NCBI RefSeq assembly: GCF_007827275.1 | Contig: NZ_VISE01000001.1 | Coordinates: 1,116,001 to 1,180,000, forward strand | Source: Gillisia sp. Hel_I_86 | Lineage (GTDB): Bacteria > Bacteroidota > Bacteroidia > Flavobacteriales > Flavobacteriaceae | Reading direction: 5' to 3' | DNA length: 64,000 bases | Part shown: positions 17,932-26,692 of the stretch, in pieces | Layout: every line of letters begins with the position of its first letter | How positions within the stretch are numbered: position 1 is the first letter of the stretch | Program-made: the position numbers and the translations under genes | The notes under the pieces: generated by a model | Database searches by the model: none | The model's input: the letters and a program-made list of their open reading frames with translations, nothing else | Told to the model about the DNA's origin: nothing

Positions 17932-18288
17932 ACTTTTTTGTAATAAAATAAGGGCAAATATATAATTTTATTGTAATAAAATAAGGGTTTATTTTGCTTA
18001 TTTATGTAATGTAATAGGGGTAAATAGGAGATATGGTACTTTTATACCCAAGAATTTATAAGATAGCTTGTATTTTTAAGCCCCAAATCTACCATAACTA
18101 ATCTGCGCGAGGTTCCTGTGCTGTTTTTATAGCGTACGGGAAGTTAAGCGTAAAGTAAAAACAGCATAGGGCGCAACATGCTTATGCCGCATTAGTTACA
18201 GTAAAATATGATGATTTTACTGGGGTTTCAAAGCCATTTACTGTAAAATTAGAATGATTTGCGGCAAAGCCATTTGTCATGACAACGC
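17932..18288. other. 357-bp gap with hairpins at the edge of the mobilisation module
   Basis: No gene is seen. It contains the second copy of the short repeat (18128-18148) inside a hairpin with 11-bp arms (TGCTGTTTTTA at 18119-18129 and its complement at 18156-18166). A second inverted repeat has arms CAGTAAAAT (18199-18207) and ATTTTACTG (18214-18222). The palindrome TTGTCATGACAA lies at 18274-18285. This is likely the downstream boundary of the mobilisation operon. Confidence 0.6.
18128..18148. repeat. Short dispersed repeat, copy 2
   Basis: Identical over 21 bp to the copy at 16449-16469, here placed in the loop of a hairpin with 11-bp arms. Confidence 0.8.
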
Positions 18289-18738
18289 CTATTTTTTCTC
18301 CTTTAACCACTGCTTAAAATCATCTTGTACTTCCGGTTTTTTTGAGAAATATTCTTGATATTTTTCATTGTTAGTTTCCATGAGGATTTGATAGAGTTCA
18401 AAATTTTCGTTCTGTCTTTCTTTCAAGGAATATCCAAAATAACCCAAGAGACTTAATAAAATGAGACCCAGTGAACAAAACAGAATCAAAAGGTAATTAG
18501 GAATTATCCGTGCATATTTTAATTTCTTCTCTATCTCTTTGAGAACGTCATCTTTCAACCTATTCTCTTCTTCCTGTTTTTCCAAAAAGGCATTCAGGTT
18601 GTTATCCAAAGCCTCGGTACTAATGGGAATACTAAAATTGGATAGTTGTTTTGAAAGCTCTTCAAGTCTTATAATAGCTGCTTTAAAATCTGCCATCTCA
18701 TCGGTCATGAGCTCCATTATTTCGTCTAGCTTTTTCAT
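18289..18738 (-). CDS. Mobilisation-associated membrane protein
   Basis: This 149-residue protein has a coiled-coil-prone N-terminal half (MELMTDEMADFKAAIIRLEE) and a single membrane segment near residues 85-107 (YLLILFCSLGLILLSLLGYF), with a charged C-terminal tail. No catalytic motif is visible. It follows the relaxase gene by 12 bp, and similar small membrane proteins trail relaxase genes on flavobacterial mobilisable elements. A helper role in DNA transfer is inferred from position only. Confidence 0.55.
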   Translation of the reverse strand: MKKLDEIMELMTDEMADFKAAIIRLEELSKQLSNFSIPISTEALDNNLNAFLEKQEEENRLKDDVLKEIEKKLKYARIIPNYLLILFCSLGLILLSLLGYFGYSLKERQNENFELYQILMETNNEKYQEYFSKKPEVQDDFKQWLKEKK

Positions 18739-18750
18739 TGTTTTATTAAT

Positions 18751-19617
18751 TTAAAATCCTATTCCCACATCTAAGCTTCTTTTTATTACCTGTTTCACTA
18801 AGTTTTTGGCTATTCCTGCTGCCATATTAGCACTTAATTGTACTGTTTTATCTAGGAGCTTCAAACTGCTAGGAACTTCATTCATTTTTGTATATCCTGA
18901 ATTTTGAGTGATCTCCCCAATGAGTTTACCCCCAGTCATCGATCTGTGAACGTCGCTTCCCTTCAAATTCACTCCCTTATATTCAAACCGAAAGCCTTGT
19001 AATTGATTTGACTTGTTGATACTTGGAATCACTTTTACTTGGTTCAGCTTCATCTTGCTGATATATTCATCTATAGATTTAGGTCTGGTTTCCAGAACCC
19101 GGTCACTAATATGTTTGATGGCCGATCGCTGCCCTTTTAATTCTTGTAGTTTTTCTTGCTGCACTTCGCGGACTCTTGTAAGTCCGAGCTGTTTTGCAAC
19201 ATTGTCTGCAGCTAGCTGACTTCGTTTGCCAATAAAACTATCGTTATAGGCTTTACCATCAAAACCAATCCTATTGACATATACATGAACGTGGGTATGT
19301 GCCTTATCCCGATGTACAAAAGCAATGGCTTGTCTATTTTTTAACTCCATTTCCTTCAGGAATAGTTTGGTGATCTCTTGTAGTTGTGCTTTGCTCATCT
19401 GCTGCCCATCTTCAACGGTAGGACTTAGAATAAAACTGAGCGTATTATTGACACATCGCTCGTTTTGCGACTGAATGATCTTAAATTCTTCAGTGATCTC
19501 TTTAGGGGAGTCACCAGCTAGGTGCTCTTTAAAAACCACTTCCGCATCTTTCTCTTGGTTCCACCCATAATCAATAGATGCCCCCGTTCTTGCTATGGAA
19601 TGACCTTTCCCTATCAT
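18751..19617 (-). CDS. mobA: Relaxase/mobilisation nuclease
   Basis: This 288-residue protein has the three-histidine metal site HTHVH (107-111) in HRDKAHTHVHVYVNRI, and an N-terminal MIGKGHSIARTGASIDYGW carrying the presumed catalytic tyrosine Y17. This is the relaxase (Pfam Relaxase) layout of MobA proteins, which nick one strand at oriT and pilot it into the recipient. It is short, about the length of the nuclease domain alone. It overlaps the MobC gene by 4 bp. Confidence 0.88.
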   Translation of the reverse strand: MIGKGHSIARTGASIDYGWNQEKDAEVVFKEHLAGDSPKEITEEFKIIQSQNERCVNNTLSFILSPTVEDGQQMSKAQLQEITKLFLKEMELKNRQAIAFVHRDKAHTHVHVYVNRIGFDGKAYNDSFIGKRSQLAADNVAKQLGLTRVREVQQEKLQELKGQRSAIKHISDRVLETRPKSIDEYISKMKLNQVKVIPSINKSNQLQGFRFEYKGVNLKGSDVHRSMTGGKLIGEITQNSGYTKMNEVPSSLKLLDKTVQLSANMAAGIAKNLVKQVIKRSLDVGIGF

Positions 19618-19910
19618 TTTCTGAAGTTTTTTAAATGACCTCTAATCTCTTGCGCCAATTGCAGTACTTCCCTAGTCAGCTGGGGATTGCTCTTTTTAAA
19701 CATGTTACCGATTCGGCTAAAGTTGTTTTTATATTGAATCAGAAGCTGGTAACATTCCAACTGTTCCGGGGTAATCCGCTCTACAATGTTTCTTTCAAAT
19801 GCCGTAGAGCGCAGATATTCTGAAAGGGAAACCCCTGCCCTGGCCGCTCTTTTTTTGAGCAGCTTTTTCTCGTAGATCGAGCAGCGTATCTGGATGTATT
19901 CCCGTTTCAT
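19614..19910 (-). CDS. mobC: MobC-type relaxosome accessory protein
   Basis: This 98-residue protein starts KREYIQIRCSIYEKKLLKKRA, then AGVSLSEYLRSTAFERN, a ribbon-helix-helix DNA-binding domain followed by the MobC region (ECYQLLIQYKNNFSRIGNMFKK). MobC proteins bind near oriT and help the relaxase open it. The stop overlaps the relaxase start by 4 bp. The candidate oriT lies just upstream at 19941-19983. Confidence 0.85.
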   Translation of the reverse strand: MKREYIQIRCSIYEKKLLKKRAARAGVSLSEYLRSTAFERNIVERITPEQLECYQLLIQYKNNFSRIGNMFKKSNPQLTREVLQLAQEIRGHLKNFRK

Positions 19911-19940
19911 TTTTTCTTTTAAATCTTTGCAACCTCCGGG

Positions 19941-19983
19941 AGCAAAGCAGGATTGTCATGACAATGACACATCTTGCTTTGCT
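19941..19983. other. Candidate oriT
   Basis: Arms AGCAAAGCAGGAT (19941-19953) and ATCTTGCTTTGCT (19971-19983) are complementary at 12 of 13 positions. They enclose most of the palindrome TTGTCATGACAA (19953-19964). It lies 31 bp upstream of mobC, the usual place for an oriT. The same palindrome recurs at 18274-18285 on the far side of the mob genes. Confidence 0.45.
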
Positions 19984-20021
19984 ACTCCATATGAAATCCT
20001 CCCTTGTGGATTTTACCCGGT

Positions 20022-20927
20022 CTAGTTATACTTCTTCATTGAACTTCTTTTCTTCTTTATTGAAATCAGTTTCTCATTCAGGTCTTTGTAGCCATTAAAC
20101 AGATTACTTTTATCTATGATGTTCTTATACTTTTGGATCAGCTCTTCCGAATAGTTATTTCCCGATTGATCATTATCCAGATACAGCTCAACCCTATTAT
20201 ATTTCTTAAAAAGCAGGCTTACTTGTTCTAAAAAAGAGAGCGAGTTCAGTATAATTACATCAGAGTTCTCCAATTCATTCGGAAACAATTCAGCCAGGGA
20301 TAACAGGTCGAACATTCCTTCTACTAGAATGAGACGATCTGAATGATCTTTTAAATAGGTATAGGTTTTTGGTGAAGTGGAAGTTTTGGAATAAGGGTTC
20401 CTTAGTTCCCAGCCGCTTTCAATATTTTGAAGTCCGAGGGCGTGATATTTCTTTCCTTTACAGGTATACCAGACCTCCTTACAATATTTCTGTGCTATCT
20501 GGAGAGAAATACCTCTTGCGTACAAATACTTCTTTAGAAAACCTTGAGAGATCGTTCTGACTTCCAGAATGGTGTTCTTATCGAAATTACTATCCAAAAT
20601 ATTAGACGGCTGTTGAAATGAAAAAATAGGTTTGTCATGAGATAGATATCGAAGCGCCTCACCCACCGAACAATTGGAAATAAGGCATACCAAATCAATC
20701 ACATTTCCACCTTTGCCCATTCCGAAATCATACCATCGATTCAGTTTTAAAGAAACTTTGAAAGAGGCTTGGGTTTCTGACCGCAGGGGACTCAGAAACC
20801 AAGCTTCTTTCTCCGTTGTCCTGTTTGGAAAGTGCCCTAGTTTTGCGAGTGTTTCAACGATGCAAATACTACGGGCTCTTTCACAGGTCAATCTTTTTTC
20901 TTTCATCAGCATTTTATTTAACTGCAA
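20022..20927 (-). CDS. Toprim-domain primase-like protein of a mobile element
   Basis: This 301-residue protein has an N-terminal region resembling the primase zinc-binding domain (FLSPLRSETQASFKVS, WYDFGMGKGGNVIDLV) but without a clear set of zinc cysteines. A Toprim domain follows, with RLILVEGMFD carrying the catalytic glutamate and LYLDNDQSG carrying the aspartates. It likely primes replication of the element or of the transferred strand. It lies between the helicase gene and the mob genes, all on the minus strand. Confidence 0.75.
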   Translation of the reverse strand: MQLNKMLMKEKRLTCERARSICIVETLAKLGHFPNRTTEKEAWFLSPLRSETQASFKVSLKLNRWYDFGMGKGGNVIDLVCLISNCSVGEALRYLSHDKPIFSFQQPSNILDSNFDKNTILEVRTISQGFLKKYLYARGISLQIAQKYCKEVWYTCKGKKYHALGLQNIESGWELRNPYSKTSTSPKTYTYLKDHSDRLILVEGMFDLLSLAELFPNELENSDVIILNSLSFLEQVSLLFKKYNRVELYLDNDQSGNNYSEELIQKYKNIIDKSNLFNGYKDLNEKLISIKKKRSSMKKYN

Positions 20928-20964
20928 TTATGCCTCTTTGATAGTTTCCATATTCTCAACTTTT

Positions 20965-21190
20965 TGTCATCACTTTTATTTTTGATGACAGTTTGATGAC
21001 AAAACGATGAGGGCCTTAGCTCCCACTATTACTGGGCTAACAAGATTCTGTCATCATTCATCAAAAAAATGAAGAATTAAGAGGGGTTTTTCCTGAAAAA
21101 CCGGTTTCATTTTGATGAAACGATGACAACCTTCCAAACCCCCTATAAAACCAAGGGTTTCCGTGTCATCGTTTTGTCATCGATTCATCG
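20965..21190. repeat. Iteron-like cluster of TGATGA/TCATC repeats
   Basis: At least nine short matches to (T/C)GATGA(C/A) occur on either strand: TGTCATCA 20965, TGATGACA 20983 and 20994, CGATGA 21005, TGTCATCATTCATCA from 21049, TGATGA 21113, CGATGACA 21121, TGTCATCG 21164 and 21175, TTCATCG 21184. They are packed into the 286-bp gap between primase and helicase genes. The arrangement suggests a replication origin with initiator-binding iterons. It is not coding in any frame. Confidence 0.45.
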
Positions 21191-21213
21191 TTTTCCCCTA
21201 TATCCCTATAAAT

Positions 21214-22422
21214 TCAGTCAGATTTTTGATCTTCAAAATTCTCCAAGAGGTAACTTTTATTTATGGTGAAATAGCGTCCTTTGGCATCTGAAAGGTTCAT
21301 ACTGCCATCTCCCCACAATGTGAACTTTTGGTAGCGGTTCGAGTTCGTTATATTTTCAAGCTTCCAATCTTTCTTTAGAATTTTACGGATCTGGGTCAAA
21401 TCGGTTCTCAACCTTGTTTTACTCAAGGCGTTTAGTATATCCAATGGACAAAACTTGATTTCTTCGAGATCGTGATTTTCCATCACCATAAGTAGCATAC
21501 TAGCCAGCTCCTTCTCCACCCTATTCCGATTGTTCTGAACCAGTTTGGTCAGGGCGGGTGTTTCAATCTGTTTCGGAGTAAACCACATCCGAGTTTGATG
21601 CGGGCTATGCAATGATCGATTCTGAAGGAAATACAAAAACGCAGGAATCTCTTTTTCCAGTGCCTCCAAAAATCCCGTATATTCCTTTTTGATCGAGGGA
21701 ACCTTCAACACCCAGAACCGGGTTTCATGATGATCTATTTTAATAAAATTCTCTTCGTTATTGCTACAAAGGATAAACTTCCCAAAGAATTCTACTTCGC
21801 GCTTGTCCTTTCCCTTTGCTTCCAGTTTATTGAAATTGGTCGTGCTTAAATATTTGATCCGCTCGGTGAGCTCTTCTTTATTGAACAGCACTTCATCGAT
21901 ACAGATCAACAACTTATTCGCCCAATCAGCATTGAACTGGCTGCTGAAGCTATCATTGGTGAGATAGGTCAGATTGTTTTCAAAAATCTGCTTGAGCCAT
22001 TTCAAGAAGGTGCTTTTACCCGTGGAGCGTTCCCGGGATACTAAGCAAAGAATGGGAAGTATCTGAATGGGTTTGGTATATAAAAGCTGAAGATAATCCA
22101 GGCCTAGTTCGAAATGATCCCCGAAAATATGTGTTACAAATTCTAAAGATGTAGTACAAGTCCCTTTCGAGACCCTATGGCTCAGTGGGGAGTAGGTATT
22201 GTAAAAGTTGTTATAGGTGGATTTAAAGTTTAGATGGTCTGGAATACAGGTAAAGCCATCGAATTTCGGAATACTAGCTAGAAATGTTTTGCCATGGTCT
22301 TGTCGAATGGTTTCAATGTTCCAAGCGACCAGTATTTCATTTATCTGCCCAGCAATGGTTGGTGCTTCAACTATTTTATAATAACTGGCCTCTACCCGTA
22401 TATATGAATTTTCAACTATCAT
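21214..22422 (-). CDS. Superfamily 3-like helicase (primase-helicase) of a mobile element
   Basis: This 402-residue protein has a Walker A at 130-137 (RERSTGKS) and a Walker B at LLICIDEVLF. A B'/sensor region follows (TNFNKLEAKGKDKREVEFFG, then FILCSNNEENF), matching the DUF5906/VirE-associated plasmid and phage primase-helicases. The C-terminal 130 residues look like a winged-helix region. It probably unwinds the element's origin, with the iteron cluster directly downstream. It is the first gene of the minus-strand replication and mobilisation cluster. Confidence 0.78.
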   Translation of the reverse strand: MIVENSYIRVEASYYKIVEAPTIAGQINEILVAWNIETIRQDHGKTFLASIPKFDGFTCIPDHLNFKSTYNNFYNTYSPLSHRVSKGTCTTSLEFVTHIFGDHFELGLDYLQLLYTKPIQILPILCLVSRERSTGKSTFLKWLKQIFENNLTYLTNDSFSSQFNADWANKLLICIDEVLFNKEELTERIKYLSTTNFNKLEAKGKDKREVEFFGKFILCSNNEENFIKIDHHETRFWVLKVPSIKKEYTGFLEALEKEIPAFLYFLQNRSLHSPHQTRMWFTPKQIETPALTKLVQNNRNRVEKELASMLLMVMENHDLEEIKFCPLDILNALSKTRLRTDLTQIRKILKKDWKLENITNSNRYQKFTLWGDGSMNLSDAKGRYFTINKSYLLENFEDQKSD

Positions 22423-22907
22423 CTCAATTTAGGATGTCATCAGCTTCAAAATGGTTCCTCAGAATTGAATAAAAACTCTAATAGGAGGTAAAATTGTACT
22501 GACAAATCATCAGTTAAATATAATGAAAACCAATTTTAATTAAATAATATTTATTAAACATTATGTTTGATTGAGAATAGTGTATTTTGGTGAATGAAAA
22601 TCCATTTTCATGAATTTAGACATAACAGATGTATTTAAATGTATGGTTTTGAGATTTTGATGTTTTTTAAGAGATTTAGAGAAACTTTTTAAAATCTTAT
22701 TTTGGATTAATTACCTGAAGAATTCCAATTAATCTAAAGACCATATCTACCCATTTTATCAAAATAGATCCCATAAGTGCCATTAAGTTCAATTATCAAA
22801 AAACGCTCATAATTATTTAGGTTGACTATTTCTATGAAAAAGTATGTTAAGCAAATAAAAAAATTATCAACTTCCATGTATCTTGTTCGAAATTTAAAAA
22901 ACAACTT
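22423..22907. other. 485-bp AT-rich gap
   Basis: No gene is seen. A perfect 8-bp inverted repeat, ATGAAAAT and ATTTTCAT, spans 22594-22611. The rest holds only AT-rich sequence. The region separates the divergent helicase and DUF808 genes and would contain promoters for both. Confidence 0.5.
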
Positions 22908-23783
22908 ATGGCTTCAGGCTTTTTTGCACTTCTAGATGATGTTGCAGCTCTTATGGATGATGTTGCAGTAATGGGAAAATTAGCTGGTAAAAAAACCGCA
23001 GGCATATTGGGAGATGATCTTGCAGTTAATGCGGAAAAAGCTTCGGGCTTCATGTCTTCTCGGGAAATACCAGTATTATGGGCTATTACAAAAGGCTCTC
23101 TCCTAAATAAACTAATCATCCTGCCATTGGCTTTCGTTCTAAGCTGGTTATTACCATCGGCTATTACTATAATTTTATTACTGGGAGGTTTGTACCTGGC
23201 GTATGAAGGCGCTGAAAAAATTTATGAATGGGTATTTCCTCATCATCATAAAACAGTAAAACCAGAACTCAGAGAAATCACCGAAGAAGAAGCTTTAAGC
23301 TTGGAGAAAGAAAAAATTAAATCGGCAGTAATAACAGATTTTATACTTTCCGTAGAAATAGTTATTATAGCATTAGGTACTGTTGCAAGTGAATCTCTAA
23401 ATATTCAAATTATTGTGGTTACAATTATAGCTTTAGTTGCCACAGTTGGAGTTTATGGTATTGTTGCCTTAATTATTAGAATGGACAATTTTGGAGCAAA
23501 ACTTATATCATTAAATGAAAGAGATGACAGCCTTTCAGATATTATAGGAAGGTTTCTGGTAAATGCGTTGCCAATGGTTATTAAGAGTCTTTCTGTAATT
23601 GGTACTATAGCACTTCTACTGGTTTCTGGAGGAATTTTTGTACATAAAATACCTTATTTTCATGGTTTTGCTGAAAAGATTCCCAGTATAGTAACTGAAT
23701 TTTTGGTGGGATTGGTTATTGGTATTGTCGTCTTATTGATAATTAAACTTACAACTAAAGTCTGGAAAAAAATCTCTGCTTAA
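22908..23783 (+). CDS. DUF808 family inner-membrane protein
   Basis: This 291-residue protein begins ASGFFALLDDVAALMDDVAV and then has LAGKKTAGILGDDLAVNAEK, the signature of the DUF808 (YedI-like) family. It has several membrane helices (around 65-110, 150-185, 205-245 and the C-terminal 40 residues). Its biochemical role is unknown. It is likely a chromosomal or cargo gene between the mobilisation module and the IS element. The sequence is complete. Confidence 0.88.
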   Translation: MASGFFALLDDVAALMDDVAVMGKLAGKKTAGILGDDLAVNAEKASGFMSSREIPVLWAITKGSLLNKLIILPLAFVLSWLLPSAITIILLLGGLYLAYEGAEKIYEWVFPHHHKTVKPELREITEEEALSLEKEKIKSAVITDFILSVEIVIIALGTVASESLNIQIIVVTIIALVATVGVYGIVALIIRMDNFGAKLISLNERDDSLSDIIGRFLVNALPMVIKSLSVIGTIALLLVSGGIFVHKIPYFHGFAEKIPSIVTEFLVGLVIGIVVLLIIKLTTKVWKKISA

Positions 23784-23994
23784 AGCTTTCGTATATAGCG
23801 AGATGTTGATTCCAATGTATGATCTAAAAACTCACCTACAGGCATTGGGTAGTATATAAATATACTGATGAAATAAATATAGCATCTGATTATTGATCGA
23901 CTCACTAAAACAATCCAGTCATCCCCAATTAGTCTTTCGACTTTCACCACTATAAATTATAAAAAATCAAAATTTTTTTATTGATAATCTTTTA

Positions 23995-24962
23995 TTGACT
24001 TAGGCACTTAATTACTAATATTTTTTATAAGACATGGCGATGCGTTTACCATTCGTATCATAAGATTTTCGAATATTCCTTCCTTCATGAAGCTTCGGTT
24101 GAACCTATAGCAGTACTCATCCAAATAGTCCTGAAGGTCCCAGACGTGGTGGTGCATTCCCCTGAGCCATCCCTTGAGGTTCATTATAGCCCTATGGAGA
24201 TCGGGGAAATTGGCTCCTTTCTTTCCCGACGGGATCTGCACTAGATTCTCGAAGACCTTGGCCAAGGGGCCATAACCTGACCATTGGTCAGTGGTCACAT
24301 TGGCATCTACAGCGATATGATGCTTCATGAAATCACCCAACGATGCTGCATCGGCATGGGATATCTCTCGGGCGTAGAGCCTTGAAACGCCCTTTTTCTT
24401 TTTCTGAATACCAACTACCACGAGCTTTTTGCTCCCATTTTTTCTTCCACGCACCCCCTCTTCCTGTCCACCAAAGACTGTTTCGTCCACTTCGGCGGTT
24501 CCGGTTATGGGGTGGTCTCCAGAGCTTTTCATGGCCTTCATGACCTTGCGCTTGAAAGACCAGCAGGTCTTTTGCCTAAGCTCCAATTTTCGGCTGAGTT
24601 CGGTAGAGGTGATGCCCTTTTTGTTTGTGGCCACGAAATAGACTATGTAGAACGCCTTGACAAGATCGAACTTGACCATATGAAAAAGTGTGTTGGCAGT
24701 CGGGGACTCCGTATAATTGCAACTGGTGCACTGCCGCGAAGCAGCTGGCACGCCCTTACAGGATTTCCCATGCCCGCATTTACGGCATAAAAAACCGTTG
24801 CCCCATTTTAGCTCTGCCAAATAGGCGAGGCAGTCTCCTTTCGAGGAATACCGTTCCTGAAACTCGAAAAGAGATAGGCTTTTAAATCTTTGCTCCATAA
24901 TTTCAACAGTTGTTTGCCCTAATTTAATGACTTTATCACTAATAACAAAGTGCCTAAGTCAA
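23995..24962. mobile_element. IS1595-family insertion sequence, complete
   Basis: This 968-bp element has perfect 15-bp terminal inverted repeats, TTGACTTAGGCACTT (23995-24009) and its complement (24948-24962). They are bordered by the 8-bp direct repeat ATCTTTTA (23987-23994 and 24963-24970), the duplication size of IS1595 elements. It carries one intact transposase. It sits in the last codons of the channel gene and replaces that gene's final two residues. Confidence 0.93.
24008..24898 (-). CDS. IS1595-family transposase (ISXO2-like)
   Basis: This 296-residue protein has an N-terminal zinc ribbon (CRKCGHGKSC, then CTSC) and an ISXO2-like DDE domain. The domain shows AEVDETVFGGQ (first D), TTDQWSGYGP (second D) and the DLQDYLDEYCYRFNR end. 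All parts are present and the inverted repeats are intact, so the element looks active. Confidence 0.92.
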   Translation of the reverse strand: MEQRFKSLSLFEFQERYSSKGDCLAYLAELKWGNGFLCRKCGHGKSCKGVPAASRQCTSCNYTESPTANTLFHMVKFDLVKAFYIVYFVATNKKGITSTELSRKLELRQKTCWSFKRKVMKAMKSSGDHPITGTAEVDETVFGGQEEGVRGRKNGSKKLVVVGIQKKKKGVSRLYAREISHADAASLGDFMKHHIAVDANVTTDQWSGYGPLAKVFENLVQIPSGKKGANFPDLHRAIMNLKGWLRGMHHHVWDLQDYLDEYCYRFNRSFMKEGIFENLMIRMVNASPCLIKNISN

Positions 24963-26033
24963 ATCTTTTATAAGATTGTTCCATTCCATAGTTTTTAAAG
25001 TGGCGATAAGTACTGGGTTAATTTCTTTCACAAGCATCGATCCTTTTGGAAAACTGTAACTGTAATAATCTCTCTTTAAAGTCTGCTGAAGGACTTCGAG
25101 CTCATCATTCAAATTTCTTCTGTCGATTTCGAATTTTAATATTGGCTGGTCATAAACAAACAAAGCAGACTCTTTATCCTGAATTTTTTGAATACCCTCC
25201 TTTTCGTTTGCTACTTCTTCACTTCTAATGTTATATTGATTAAGAAGCTCCTGTGCACTTGATCCGGCTACCGTAATTACTTCAAAATTATCCAAATCCT
25301 GAATGTTGCTTATCTCGTCCGAAATATTTTGAACCGTAAGAGAAGATGCAATTCCCGCAGTTAAACTAGAAATCATTATTATTGCCATAAACATCCAAAT
25401 AAGTCCAATAAACCGACCTCCAAAGGTTTTAGGAGATTTATCACCATAACCTACAGTAGTCATAGTCACAGCACTCCACCAAAAACCATGGAAAATCCCT
25501 TTTACTCCTCCTCCAAATTCCTCTTTATTTTTTTTCCTTTCAAAAAGCCATACAAGAAAACCAAAAAGAAGGATTACCCCCAAAAGGATTAGTATTGCTG
25601 ATAAAAATTTCCAGCTAAACATATTGGCAAGATAAGACCAAATCATAGTTTCACTTTTTTTTGCGATACCCGTATACGAAATGAAATATGGTTGGGAGAA
25701 ATCCAAGCGTTTCATTCTTGGATTTGTCACAGTCACGGGATTGATACTTAAGTCTACTTCATTATTTTCAACTGCCTCCATTAACCGTATTAGAGAGGGA
25801 TAGGTTTTATACTCATATTTCAAGTTGAGAGTTTCATTAATTAGTTCCCAAGAGGAAATACTCAATCCAGAAAAATCACTGCCCTCTTTTACTATAAATG
25901 GAGGTGTTTCAGTAATTCCTATAACAAGTTTGCTCTTTATGCGCGGAGATTGTAATGAGTCTGTTTCCTGTGCGATCCCTATTTCTGAAAAAAAGAAAAT
26001 GCTTATTAGAAATAGGGTTATTATAGATTTCAT
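24954..26033 (-). CDS. Glutamate-receptor-like potassium channel (GluR0-type)
   Basis: This 359-residue protein has a signal peptide (1-21) and a periplasmic solute-binding domain split in two: S1 about 35-128 and S2 about 245-355. Between them lies a pore module: helix 142-164, pore loop with selectivity filter TVGYGD (193-198), helix 207-231. That order matches prokaryotic ionotropic glutamate receptors such as GluR0, which open a potassium pore when an amino acid binds. The last codons come from the IS1595 element: LT-stop replaces YQ-stop, which can be read on the far side of the insertion. The protein is otherwise complete and probably functional. Confidence 0.88.
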   Translation of the reverse strand: MKSIITLFLISIFFFSEIGIAQETDSLQSPRIKSKLVIGITETPPFIVKEGSDFSGLSISSWELINETLNLKYEYKTYPSLIRLMEAVENNEVDLSINPVTVTNPRMKRLDFSQPYFISYTGIAKKSETMIWSYLANMFSWKFLSAILILLGVILLFGFLVWLFERKKNKEEFGGGVKGIFHGFWWSAVTMTTVGYGDKSPKTFGGRFIGLIWMFMAIIMISSLTAGIASSLTVQNISDEISNIQDLDNFEVITVAGSSAQELLNQYNIRSEEVANEKEGIQKIQDKESALFVYDQPILKFEIDRRNLNDELEVLQQTLKRDYYSYSFPKGSMLVKEINPVLIATLKTMEWNNLIKDLT

Positions 26034-26221
26034 ATTCCAAAGTTAGGTGAAATCCCAAAATATGATTTTTTTTTGGCTGAAGCTAATTATGCTACCTCAA
26101 CAATGATAGATTAGCAGTTATAGAGCATTAATCAAAGAGTATAAATTTAATACAACTTTATATTTTCCCATTTCTATAAAAGATCTAATGCATTATCTTT
26201 GTTTGCAATAATTTTCGTAAA

Positions 26222-26569
26222 ATGGAAGAAGAAAAAAAAGATATTTATCAAACTGCCGAAGTGATCTTACTCATCATTAAATATGAAGGTGAGATTGAGG
26301 ATATTATTGAGTATCCTTCCGAATTTGAAGCGGCCTATAAAGAGTTGCTTCAATATAAGATCATTAAAAAAGGTGATGATAAATACCTGCCCGATCTTAA
26401 TTTTAATAAGGCTCAAGAACTGGGCTTCAGAAAATATATTGAGCAGATTAACAAACCATCAAAATTCAAACAATACATTACCAGCAAACCAGCCTTAGGG
26501 GTTTTAGCTGGAGCTGTTTTAGTTACCGCGGGTTACCTTATGCGAGCTGAGAAAAAGTATACTCATTAA
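26222..26569 (+). CDS. Hypothetical protein with C-terminal membrane segment
   Basis: This 115-residue protein begins EEEKKDIYQTAEVILLIIKY and looks like a small winged-helix-type N-terminal region. It ends in one hydrophobic segment (KPALGVLAGAVLVTAGYLMR). I do not recognise the family. It stands between the divergent channel gene and the integrase. Confidence 0.55.
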   Translation: MEEEKKDIYQTAEVILLIIKYEGEIEDIIEYPSEFEAAYKELLQYKIIKKGDDKYLPDLNFNKAQELGFRKYIEQINKPSKFKQYITSKPALGVLAGAVLVTAGYLMRAEKKYTH

Positions 26570-26692
26570 AGGAAAAGTTAACAGAAGAGGTCTTTAGTAT
26601 CGAATCCAGAATCCTGAAATATTTAATAATTTATAAATTACTCTTTTACTTTAAAGGCAGGCAGAAAATAATTTATTCTAGCCCTTAAAGCT

